Source of the DNA: Rhodospirillales bacterium
Lineage (GTDB): Bacteria > Pseudomonadota > Alphaproteobacteria > UBA8366 > JADFVY01
Length of the DNA: 46,468 nucleotides
NCBI GenBank assembly: GCA_020356105.1
Contig: CP070634.1
Location: 865,078 to 911,545 of the forward strand
Reading direction: 5' to 3'
Part shown: one piece after another, positions 36,782-44,159 of the stretch
Numbering within the stretch: the first letter of the stretch is position 1
How the letters are laid out: each line of letters starts with the position of its first letter
Notes under the pieces: model-generated
What the model was told of the DNA's origin: nothing
Databases searched by the model: none
Seen by the model: the letters and a program-made list of their open reading frames with translations, nothing else
Program-made: the position numbers and the translations under genes

Positions 36782-38206
36782 ATGACGGATACGATCGATG
36801 CCGATCTCTGCGTCATCGGCGCGGGATCCGGCGGGCTCACCGTTGCGGCGGGCGGCGCACAAATGGGCGCCAGGGTCGTGCTCATCGAAAAGGGCAAGAT
36901 GGGCGGCGACTGCCTGAACTACGGCTGCGTCCCATCGAAGGCACTGTTGGCCGCCGGTCACGCCGCTCAGGCCATGCGCGAAGCTGCGCGCTTTGGAATC
37001 ACGAGCCTCGAACCCGAGATCGACTTCGCCGCCGTTCACGGCCACGTCCGGGGCGTCATCGACGGCATTGCACCGATGGACTCACAGGAGCGCTTCGAGG
37101 GCATGGGGGTGAATGTCATCCGTGCCGCCGGGCGTTTCACCGGCCCCCGGGAAGTCGAGGCCGGCGGGCAGCGAATTCGCGCGCGACGTTTCGTGGTGGC
37201 GACCGGGTCGACGGCCGCGATCCCGCCGATCACCGGCATCGACGACGTTCCGCTCCTGACCAATGAGACGATCTTTGACCTGAACGAGCGACCCGCGCAT
37301 CTGATCGTGATCGGCGGTGGTCCGATCGGCGCCGAGATGGCGCAGGCGCATCGCCGGCTCGGCTGCGATGTCACCGTGCTGGAAATGTTCAGTCTGCTTG
37401 GCCGCGACGATCCCGAAGCGGCCGACGTTGTCCGCCGGCGCATGCTGGCCGAGGGCATCGCCATCCGCGAGAAAATTGAGATACAGGCGCTTGCCAAAGA
37501 GGACGGCGGCATCACGGCGACCATAAAGAAGGACGGCGCCACCGAGACGATCGAGGGCTCACATCTGCTGGTTGCCGCGGGTCGCACGGTCAATGTCGAC
37601 GGGTTGGGGCTGGACGCGGCCGGGATCGAGTACAGTCCGAAGGGAATTGCCGTTGATGCGCGCCTGCGTACGAGCAACAGGCGCGTGTTCGCCATTGGAG
37701 ATGTGGCGGGCGGCTATCAGTTCACCCATGTCGCCGGTTACCACGCCGGAATCGTATTGCGCAACGCGCTGTTCTGGCTTCCGGCGAAGGCGGATCACGC
37801 CGCCGTGCCCTGGGTAACATATACCGATCCCGAACTGGCGCAGGTCGGATTGACCGACCTTCAGGCCAAGGAACGGCTGGGCGATGGAATCAACGTGCTG
37901 CGCTGGCCGTTTTCGGAGAACGACCGGGCCAGGGCCGAACACGTCGCCGACGGCTTCGCCAAGATTGTGACCGACCGGAAGGGCCGCGTCCGCGGCGCGA
38001 CGATCGTCGGCCCGCATGCCGGCGAACTCATCCTGCCCTGGGTCCTCGCGGTATCGACACGGCAGAAGATCGGCCGGATGGCCGGGGTGATCGCCCCCTA
38101 TCCGACGCTTTCCGAGGTCGGAAAACGTGCCGCGGGAAGCTACTACGCGCCGAAGCTGTTCAGCGAGCGGACCCGCAAGATCGTGCGGTTCCTGCAGAGA
38201 TTCTGA
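36782..38206 (+). CDS. Mercuric-reductase/dihydrolipoamide-dehydrogenase-like flavoprotein
   Basis: 474 residues. FAD motif VIGAGSGGLTVAAGGAQMG, redox disulfide Cys44/Cys49 (GGDCLNYGCVPSK), NAD(P)H-binding VIGGGPIGAEMAQAHRRLG, and dimerisation domain. The usual C-terminal lipoamide-dehydrogenase base (His in HAHPTLSE) is absent: the site reads IAPYPTLSE. The mercuric reductase C-terminal Cys pair and N-terminal NmerA domain are also missing. So it is neither a standard lipoamide dehydrogenase nor a MerA. This subfamily is widespread and uncharacterised; disulfide or thiol reductase activity is plausible. No mer, regulator or thioredoxin genes nearby. ATG at 36782. Confidence 0.85.
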   Translation: MTDTIDADLCVIGAGSGGLTVAAGGAQMGARVVLIEKGKMGGDCLNYGCVPSKALLAAGHAAQAMREAARFGITSLEPEIDFAAVHGHVRGVIDGIAPMDSQERFEGMGVNVIRAAGRFTGPREVEAGGQRIRARRFVVATGSTAAIPPITGIDDVPLLTNETIFDLNERPAHLIVIGGGPIGAEMAQAHRRLGCDVTVLEMFSLLGRDDPEAADVVRRRMLAEGIAIREKIEIQALAKEDGGITATIKKDGATETIEGSHLLVAAGRTVNVDGLGLDAAGIEYSPKGIAVDARLRTSNRRVFAIGDVAGGYQFTHVAGYHAGIVLRNALFWLPAKADHAAVPWVTYTDPELAQVGLTDLQAKERLGDGINVLRWPFSENDRARAEHVADGFAKIVTDRKGRVRGATIVGPHAGELILPWVLAVSTRQKIGRMAGVIAPYPTLSEVGKRAAGSYYAPKLFSERTRKIVRFLQRF

Positions 38207-38225
38207 GCGACACGGCCCGACAAAA

Positions 38226-38269
38226 GGCGGCGGGGCGCCGGGCCCGCGGCCCCGGCGCCCCTCGCCGCC
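38226..38269. terminator. Long GC hairpin between convergent genes
   Basis: GGCGGCGGGGCGCCGGGCC pairs with the region 38248-38269 with a few bulges and a 3-nt loop, filling the gap between the flavoprotein and DUF4139 gene stops. Likely bidirectional terminator. Confidence 0.6.
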
Positions 38270-40396
38270 CTAGATGTCGAGCTCGCGGATATAGTCGCCC
38301 AGGGCGGCTGTCGCGGCGTCGAGCGCCTCGCGGGCATCCTCGGTCTCGGCGAGGATGGTCTCGAGCTTGTCCTCCTGCACGTTCAACTTGCTCAGATACC
38401 GTTTGTGCAGGTCGCTGTCGCGCGGAATCCGAGCCAGATTGTCGCGAATACGGCGCTGTTCCTCATGGATCCGTTTGCGCTCTTCCTCGAGCTGCTGCAT
38501 CCGGCGTTGGTGCGTATCGACGACATCGCGCAACTCCGCCATCCGCTGCAGGGCGCTGCGCAGTCGGTCACTCAGCTCGCCGTTGCCGGCATAGGCGAGA
38601 TAGAAATCCCTGGTCTGACCGGTCAGCGCGATCGTCTGCACGCGCGGTCGGGTCAACTGGACGGTCAGCTTGGCCTCCTTGCCGGCCGCGATGGTCCGTC
38701 GGACGCGGTACTGGTCGTCGGTGAGCTCGATTTCCTTGGGATCCGGCGTCACGATCTTCCAGCCCTGCTGGCGCGGATGTTCGATCAGCACGTCGCGGGC
38801 TTCGTTGGCCGGCGCCTTGATCCGGTACACCGTGGTCTGCTCGGCCTCGTAGGTCAGCTCCAGCACACCGCGGACGATGCGGCCCCTGGCGATGACCTGT
38901 TTCGATTCGACCTCGCGGTCGATCAGGGTCTTCTGGTCGAGTGCGAAGCTGACCAGCCGCTCGTCGCCGGACGGCAGGGTCGCGAGCTGGGCGTCGCCGA
39001 CATAGGACGCGCCGTCCGGACTGGTTTCGTAGAGCGTGATGACGCCGGCCGGAAGCCCGGTCTTGCCGTCATTGGCCAGGCGAACGGCGGCAAGCGGATG
39101 CTTGTCGTGGGCCGATTGCTGGTAGAGGCCGATCCGCTCACCGGGAATATCGCGATCGATGATCGGGACCAGCACGGATTGGCCCGAGGCGACGCTCACG
39201 GGCTGCGGAATCCGGAACGTGACCTGGGTCGCCGCCTCTTTCGAGGCGGCCGCCACCAGCCGCGCCTGGCTCGGGGGCGGAAGCGGCGCCTGCGCCGCAG
39301 CCGCAGGCTCATCCGCCCGCATGGCCTCAGCCATCCGGCTGGCCCGCATCGCATCCCTCGCGTCGCTCAGATCGGCCAGCCCCACCGCGCCGCCCTCGCC
39401 CGGGAATGCCCGCTGCGCCTTGCGGAATTCCTGCTCGTAGCCGAGGTTCGCGGCGGCCAGTTCATCGACATCGAGGCTGATTGCGCCGGTGTCCGCGCGC
39501 GGCATGACCCGGCCGAGAACCTCGACCGGCACCTCCGGCCGTTGCACGTAATAGGCGGAATAGAGTGCCTGGCGGAAGGTGACCGGGTTCCCGGATACGA
39601 TCGTCAGCTCGGCATCCCGCCAGTCCTGGCCGCTCATGTTCTCGATCACCGCCCAGCCCTGGAGCCGTGCTTTTGCATCGCCCCGACCGGCCAGCGTGAG
39701 CCGGTAGGTCGCCTTCCACAGCGGCGCCGCAACCACATAGCCGACCCGCACCGTTCGCTTGTCCGTACCGCGGCTGAGCACCTGCAGCGTCCGGCGGTCG
39801 CGTGTCCGGTGTTCCGAGATTGCGGCCAGCGCGGCGTCGATCTGCGCACGCAGCTCGGGGTCGGTGAAGATCACCGAGTCCGCCTCTTCGAAGATGAACG
39901 TCTGAAGGCCGGCGGCGGTCATGACGCTGACCCGGTGCCGGGTGGTCGCCCCCCTGCCGTCGGGCAGCACCACGGACTCCGGCACCACCCGCACCAGACG
40001 GCCCTCGATCTGCCGCTGGCCGGTGGCCCGGATCTGCGACCCCGGCAGGGCGTTGAGGAGGGAAACCGGCGATTTCAGCGCCTCGGGGCCGAACGGCAGA
40101 TCCCGGAAGATCTGGGACACGGGCTCCCGCCCCGCCAGGCGAATCGCGCCGGCGGCGCCGGAATCGTCATAGACGACGATGCTTTTCAGAACGTCGTCCA
40201 CCTGGTCGAGCCGCACCGACAGGGGCAGCGTCACATCGCCCTCCACCTGGGCTTCGTACTCGAAATAGCCGACGCCGCCGGCCGACAGCATGACCCGCTT
40301 GAGCTGCAGTTCCTGTGCCGTGGCGGCGGTTGTAACGGCTAGCGTCGCGGCGGCCAGAGCCAGCGCCGCTGCCTTCAATGAAAAATCGCTAAACAC
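38270..40396 (-). CDS. DUF4139-type secreted protein with C-terminal coiled coil
   Basis: 708 residues. Signal peptide about residues 1-28 (LKAAALALAAATLAVTTAATA). The middle resembles DUF4139 proteins (VGYVVAAPLWKATYRLTLAG, then WAVIENMSGQDWRDAELTIVSG). The last 100 residues are strongly charged heptads (THQRRMQQLEEERKRIHEEQ), a coiled coil. Function of the family is not established. I chose the GTG at 40396 because GAGGAG lies 10 nt upstream and the signal peptide then starts correctly; the frame extends to a TTG at 40435 without a ribosome site. A 130-bp gap separates it from the upstream cyclase gene on the same strand. Confidence 0.8.
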   Translation of the reverse strand: MFSDFSLKAAALALAAATLAVTTAATAQELQLKRVMLSAGGVGYFEYEAQVEGDVTLPLSVRLDQVDDVLKSIVVYDDSGAAGAIRLAGREPVSQIFRDLPFGPEALKSPVSLLNALPGSQIRATGQRQIEGRLVRVVPESVVLPDGRGATTRHRVSVMTAAGLQTFIFEEADSVIFTDPELRAQIDAALAAISEHRTRDRRTLQVLSRGTDKRTVRVGYVVAAPLWKATYRLTLAGRGDAKARLQGWAVIENMSGQDWRDAELTIVSGNPVTFRQALYSAYYVQRPEVPVEVLGRVMPRADTGAISLDVDELAAANLGYEQEFRKAQRAFPGEGGAVGLADLSDARDAMRASRMAEAMRADEPAAAAQAPLPPPSQARLVAAASKEAATQVTFRIPQPVSVASGQSVLVPIIDRDIPGERIGLYQQSAHDKHPLAAVRLANDGKTGLPAGVITLYETSPDGASYVGDAQLATLPSGDERLVSFALDQKTLIDREVESKQVIARGRIVRGVLELTYEAEQTTVYRIKAPANEARDVLIEHPRQQGWKIVTPDPKEIELTDDQYRVRRTIAAGKEAKLTVQLTRPRVQTIALTGQTRDFYLAYAGNGELSDRLRSALQRMAELRDVVDTHQRRMQQLEEERKRIHEEQRRIRDNLARIPRDSDLHKRYLSKLNVQEDKLETILAETEDAREALDAATAALGDYIRELDI

Positions 40397-40526
40397 CCTG
40401 ACGTCTCCTCGTTCGGTTGCGCCGGTTATCCACAATGTCGGGCCCGGCTGAAGGAATCGAAAAATCCGGGCTCGCTAAAGTATGCCGACGGCGCGCCGCT
40501 TCGATGCCACCCAGTCGGACTTTTTT

Positions 40527-42242
40527 TCAGCCGGAGGCCTGGTCGCTTTCCGTCGGCATCGACGGCAGCAGCGCGCGCGCATCGGCTATGGCGTACACGG
40601 TCAGGGGTCTTCTTCGGCCGCGGACGACGACATTGTGCGAGTCGTATGCCGGCAGATCGATCCCGGCATGCCGCACCACCGTCTCGGAGATGACGAGCTG
40701 GCATCCGTATTCCTTGGTGAGCGCCTCCAGCCGACTTGCCGTGTTGACCGCATCGCCGATCGCTGTGATGGCGGTCGCCTGGCCATATCCCATTTCGCCG
40801 ACGATCGCCGGTCCGGCGTGGATGCCGATGCCGATCCGCAGGGGCTCGATCCCCTCGAGTATCACGCTCTCGTTGAGCTCCTGCAAGTTTTCCGACATCG
40901 CGCGCGCCGCCGCGAGCGCGCGGCGGCACGCATCATCGATCGGCCGCCTGATGCCAAAGACGGCCATCACCCCGTCACCGATGAACTTGTCGATATGGCC
41001 GCCGACACTCTCGATGGCGCCGCCCATCGCCTCGAAATACCGGTTGAGCAGGAACACCACATCGTAGGGCAGCTGCTGCTCCGACATCCGGGTAAAGGAA
41101 CGAATATCGGCGAACAGGACCGCGACTTCGGCCTCGTGGCCGTGGCTCAACATGTCACGCGACGCGGCCGCGCGCAGACCGTCGGCAGGCAGAACCAGCG
41201 GCATGACCGAGACCTGCGCGGTCGGACGGGTCTGGCAGGCCAGCCGGACGTTCGGCGGCGCGTCGATGCGCCTCAGAACGTCCCGCTCCTGCCGGTTGGG
41301 CGGCGGCAAATGCTCCAGGCCGTCTGAGACCCTGACGCGACAGGTCGAGCAACGTCCGCGGCCGCCACACACCGAGGCGTGCGGGAACTCCAGAATGCGG
41401 CTCGCCTCGAGAACGGTCGTGCCGGGCAATACCGACACGCGCCGTCCGCCGGGATAGACCAGCGCGATCTTGCGGCGGCGATTGATGCCGTCGCGCGCCA
41501 TCCGGGCGACCAGCGTCCCGCCCAAAAGGACCCAGAAGCCGATGATAAGGCCGTCCCTCGCCGTATAGAGGATCGGCAGCTCCGCCGGTCCGGGCGGGTC
41601 CGTCCGGGCGATCATCGAGGCGGTCCATTCCGGATCCTCCGCATAGGCGGCTACGGTCTGTCCCGACTTGAGGAATCCGAGAACGCCGAGCGTAGGAATC
41701 AACAGGACCGCACCGTATGTGAGCGGCATGATCCTGCGGTACCAGGGCCGGAAACGCAGCCAGAAATGCAGCCCGATGCAGGCGTGAATCCAGGCCGCCG
41801 CGAACACCACCAGCTGGCGCACCGCATTGGCCGGATCGACCACCCAGAGAACGTACAGCACCCACGGGTAGCTCGCGTCGGTGCCGGCCAGTTCGAAGCT
41901 GCCCCGCGTTCCGACCATGTGCGCGATCAGGAGTGGCGGAATCGTGAGACCGACCAGAAGCTGCACCGCCTCCCAGCCGGCCATGCGCAGCGTGTGCCGG
42001 CGGAAGATCGACCACAGCGCGAGCCCGAAATGGATCAGCAGCGAGCCATAGAGCGCGATGGTGCCGATGGGGCTGCGCCACACCGCAATGAAGAACCGGC
42101 GCCCCCACTCCATCGCCTCGAGCGATACGAGGCCGAGCGCGTGATTGGTGAAATGGGTGAGCACGAACGAGAACAGCACGAGCCCGGTGCCGAGCCTCAG
42201 GCGGGTGACGATTTGCGAGCCGCGGGCCGTCTGACTGCTCAA
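40527..42242 (-). CDS. CyaC-like redox-regulated adenylate cyclase
   Basis: 571 residues, three modules. (1) Six hydrophobic helices, about residues 15-265, with His30/His34, His71, His108 and His153/His159 placed as in SdhC/FrdC-like diheme-b membrane anchors. (2) Ferredoxin-like [2Fe-2S] domain with Cys292, Cys298, Cys301 (CGGRGRCSTC) and Cys336. (3) Class III cyclase: metal Asp379 (FADIRSFT) and Asp423 (GDGVMAVFG), purine-selecting Lys419, transition-state residues in DAVNTASRLE, which favour ATP over GTP. This layout matches Sinorhizobium CyaC, whose heme-b anchor responds to quinone redox state. The TTG at 42242 follows GGGAGG by 7 nt. It lies 25 bp after msrA on the same strand. Confidence 0.88.
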   Translation of the reverse strand: MSSQTARGSQIVTRLRLGTGLVLFSFVLTHFTNHALGLVSLEAMEWGRRFFIAVWRSPIGTIALYGSLLIHFGLALWSIFRRHTLRMAGWEAVQLLVGLTIPPLLIAHMVGTRGSFELAGTDASYPWVLYVLWVVDPANAVRQLVVFAAAWIHACIGLHFWLRFRPWYRRIMPLTYGAVLLIPTLGVLGFLKSGQTVAAYAEDPEWTASMIARTDPPGPAELPILYTARDGLIIGFWVLLGGTLVARMARDGINRRRKIALVYPGGRRVSVLPGTTVLEASRILEFPHASVCGGRGRCSTCRVRVSDGLEHLPPPNRQERDVLRRIDAPPNVRLACQTRPTAQVSVMPLVLPADGLRAAASRDMLSHGHEAEVAVLFADIRSFTRMSEQQLPYDVVFLLNRYFEAMGGAIESVGGHIDKFIGDGVMAVFGIRRPIDDACRRALAAARAMSENLQELNESVILEGIEPLRIGIGIHAGPAIVGEMGYGQATAITAIGDAVNTASRLEALTKEYGCQLVISETVVRHAGIDLPAYDSHNVVVRGRRRPLTVYAIADARALLPSMPTESDQASG

Positions 42243-42267
42243 GGCGGCGCCTCCCTGCCGTGCACAA

Positions 42268-42912
42268 CTAGCCTGTCTTCAGCAGGTCCGGAAAATACTG
42301 GCGCAGCTTGTTCATCTTGGGCAGCGCCACGCAGGCGATATAGGGCTGCGTCGGGTTGAGCGCGGCGTAGTCCTGGTGGTAGTCCTCGGCCGGATAGAAG
42401 TCCGCCAGCGGCACGATCTCCGTTACGATGGGCGCGGCGAACACCCCGGCGCCGTCGAGCTGGCGGACATAGGCCCGCGCCACCTCCCTCTGCGCCGCGT
42501 CGGCATGGAAGATCGCCGAGCGATACTGCGTGCCGACATCGTTGCCCTGGCGGTTCAGCTGCGTCGGGTCGTGCGCGACCGCGAAGAAGACGCGGAGGAT
42601 CTGGCCGAAGCTGATCCGTGCCGGATCGAAGCGCAGCCGCACGACTTCCGCATGCCCGGTGTCGCCCGAACAGACGTCGCGGTAATTCGCGGTCGCCTCG
42701 GTTCCGCCGGCATAGCCCGAGACGGCCTCGTGCACGCCATCGAGCATGCGATACACGCCCTCGACGCACCAGAAGCAGCCGCCGGCCAGCACCGCGACCG
42801 ATTCGTCCGGCGTCGCCGCGGCGTCGATGTCATGTTCGGGCGCCGGGACGCGGTCGGGGCTGACGCGCAAGCCGCCGCCGGTGTCCGCCCGGCCGCCAGG
42901 TCCAAACAACAT
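42268..42912 (-). CDS. msrA: Peptide methionine sulfoxide reductase A
   Basis: 214 residues with catalytic Cys46 in AGGCFWCVEGVY, then GYAGGTEATANYRDVCSGDTGH and RSAIFHAD, all MsrA signatures. It reduces methionine-S-sulfoxide in proteins, normally with thioredoxin. The C-terminal tail has no obvious resolving Cys, so recycling may use an internal Cys such as the one in DVCSGD. AGAGGAGG precedes the ATG at 42912; the frame extends to 42984 without support. Next gene is the redox-regulated cyclase, probably co-transcribed. Confidence 0.93.
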   Translation of the reverse strand: MLFGPGGRADTGGGLRVSPDRVPAPEHDIDAAATPDESVAVLAGGCFWCVEGVYRMLDGVHEAVSGYAGGTEATANYRDVCSGDTGHAEVVRLRFDPARISFGQILRVFFAVAHDPTQLNRQGNDVGTQYRSAIFHADAAQREVARAYVRQLDGAGVFAAPIVTEIVPLADFYPAEDYHQDYAALNPTQPYIACVALPKMNKLRQYFPDLLKTG

Positions 42913-42985
42913 GCCTTGCCTCCTCTCGTCCGCCGCACCGCTCCACGCTGTCATAGAACTCGATGCTGCGTGCCCAATTTTCAAG

Positions 42986-43996
42986 TCACGGCGCTGCGCC
43001 GCCGTCGTTGGCCGTCAGATCCAGGGTCGAGGGATGAAACAACGATTCCGGCTCGAGTCGACGGTCGGTGAGGCCATCCTCATGCGCATAGCGGGTCATC
43101 GCCGCGATCTCGTCGCGGTTGCGCCGGAAACCGTAGGGCCAGATATCGGGGCCCATGACCTGCTGCGTCTCGGCCAGCGCCGCCGCGACCCAGGGCAGGC
43201 TGACCCGCAGCACGTTGATCAGGCCGAGCTCGGCGAGCGCCAGGTCTCGCGCCGCCGCGAAGGCCCGAAACAGCTTGCCCGGCAGGTCCGGCTGTTCGTC
43301 CGCCAGCGCGCGCCGCAGCGCGAGGCAATGCATGATCGGAAAGAAGCCGGTCTGTTTGTGATAGGCGATCTCGGCCGCGCGGTAATCGGCGAAAAGCCGG
43401 GCCACCGGAACGTCTGGATCGGCGAGGCTGGACGGCGGGCGCGGCGAGATGATCGCATCGATCGCGCCGTCGGCGAGCAGCCCGTTCAGCGTCTCGTCGG
43501 GTCCGATCGGCTCAACGTCGATGTCGCCCGGCAGGTCGAGCCTGATGCGCTCGCCCTGACCGGTCTGCTCGACCCCGCCGATCCGCCACCTGACGTCGCG
43601 CACGCCGACGCCGTGCAGATCGCGCAGGATGCCGCGCACCCACAGCGCCGCGGTCTGCTGATATTCCGGCAGGCCGATGGTCCGGCCCTTCAGATCCTCC
43701 GGCCGGTCGATGCCGCGGTCGGTCCGCACATAGATGCCGGAGTGGCGGAAGGCGCGCGACAGGAACACCGGGACCCCGACATAATGCGCATCGCCGCGGG
43801 CGGTCACGGTGATGTGGCTCGACATTGACAGCTCGGTGACGTCGAAGGCGTGCTCGCGCAGCGCGGTGCGGAAGATCGCCTCGGGCTCGCCGGGCTCTGC
43901 CGCGAATGTCACGCCGGGCACCGTCACGCGGCCGTCGAGGATCGGGCGCGAGCGGTCGGTGGCCACGCAGGCCAGGGTCAGTGTGCGGTCGGTCAC
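42986..43996 (-). CDS. 4,5-dihydroxyphthalate decarboxylase-like protein
   Basis: 336 residues with a periplasmic-binding-protein type II fold but no signal peptide, as in the family of 4,5-dihydroxyphthalate decarboxylase and NMT1/THI5-like proteins. Recognised by TLACVATDRSRPILDGRV near the start, then FDVTELSMSSHI and the LPEYQQTAALWVRGIL segment. True enzymatic activity in most members is unproven, and binding of an aromatic or pyrimidine-like ligand is possible. The GTG at 43996 follows AGGAG; ATG at 44080 and a farther frame to 44173 are less likely. Divergent from hyuA, with an inverted repeat between. Confidence 0.75.
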   Translation of the reverse strand: MTDRTLTLACVATDRSRPILDGRVTVPGVTFAAEPGEPEAIFRTALREHAFDVTELSMSSHITVTARGDAHYVGVPVFLSRAFRHSGIYVRTDRGIDRPEDLKGRTIGLPEYQQTAALWVRGILRDLHGVGVRDVRWRIGGVEQTGQGERIRLDLPGDIDVEPIGPDETLNGLLADGAIDAIISPRPPSSLADPDVPVARLFADYRAAEIAYHKQTGFFPIMHCLALRRALADEQPDLPGKLFRAFAAARDLALAELGLINVLRVSLPWVAAALAETQQVMGPDIWPYGFRRNRDEIAAMTRYAHEDGLTDRRLEPESLFHPSTLDLTANDGGAAP

Positions 43997-44054
43997 AGCG
44001 ATCGGATCTCCTGCGGAAGGCGGCGGGCGAGCGCGCCGACAGGGTAGCGCATGG

Positions 44055-44072
44055 GATTGTTTGTGAACAATC
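44055..44072. promoter_or_regulatory. Candidate operator in the divergent hyuA region
   Basis: GATTGTTTGTGAACAATC: perfect 7-bp arms (GATTGTT / AACAATC) around TGTG. It sits in the 163-bp gap between the divergent genes, about 90 bp before hyuA. The TTGT...ACAA pattern suits a dimeric regulator such as GntR or LacI types. No regulator gene is in the window. Confidence 0.55.
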
Positions 44073-44159
44073 GGAGACATCCTATGGCTTGACGAAAACC
44101 TTAAAATACGTTTTTTATACTTGTTGCATTCAAGGCGCCGGCACGCAGGGAGATGCGCC

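Noticed and set aside
36782-38206. Mercury resistance (merA)
   Set aside because: No merR, merT or merP, no NmerA domain and no C-terminal cysteine pair.
38405-40342. 645-codon plus-strand frame opposite the DUF4139 gene
   Set aside because: Antisense shadow of a gene with signal peptide and coiled coil on the other strand; composition is typical of reverse-complement frames.
44089-44121. Sigma-70 promoter for hyuA (TTGACG ... TATACT)
   Set aside because: The two boxes are 21 nt apart, too far for a normal 16-18 nt spacer; not listed as a promoter.
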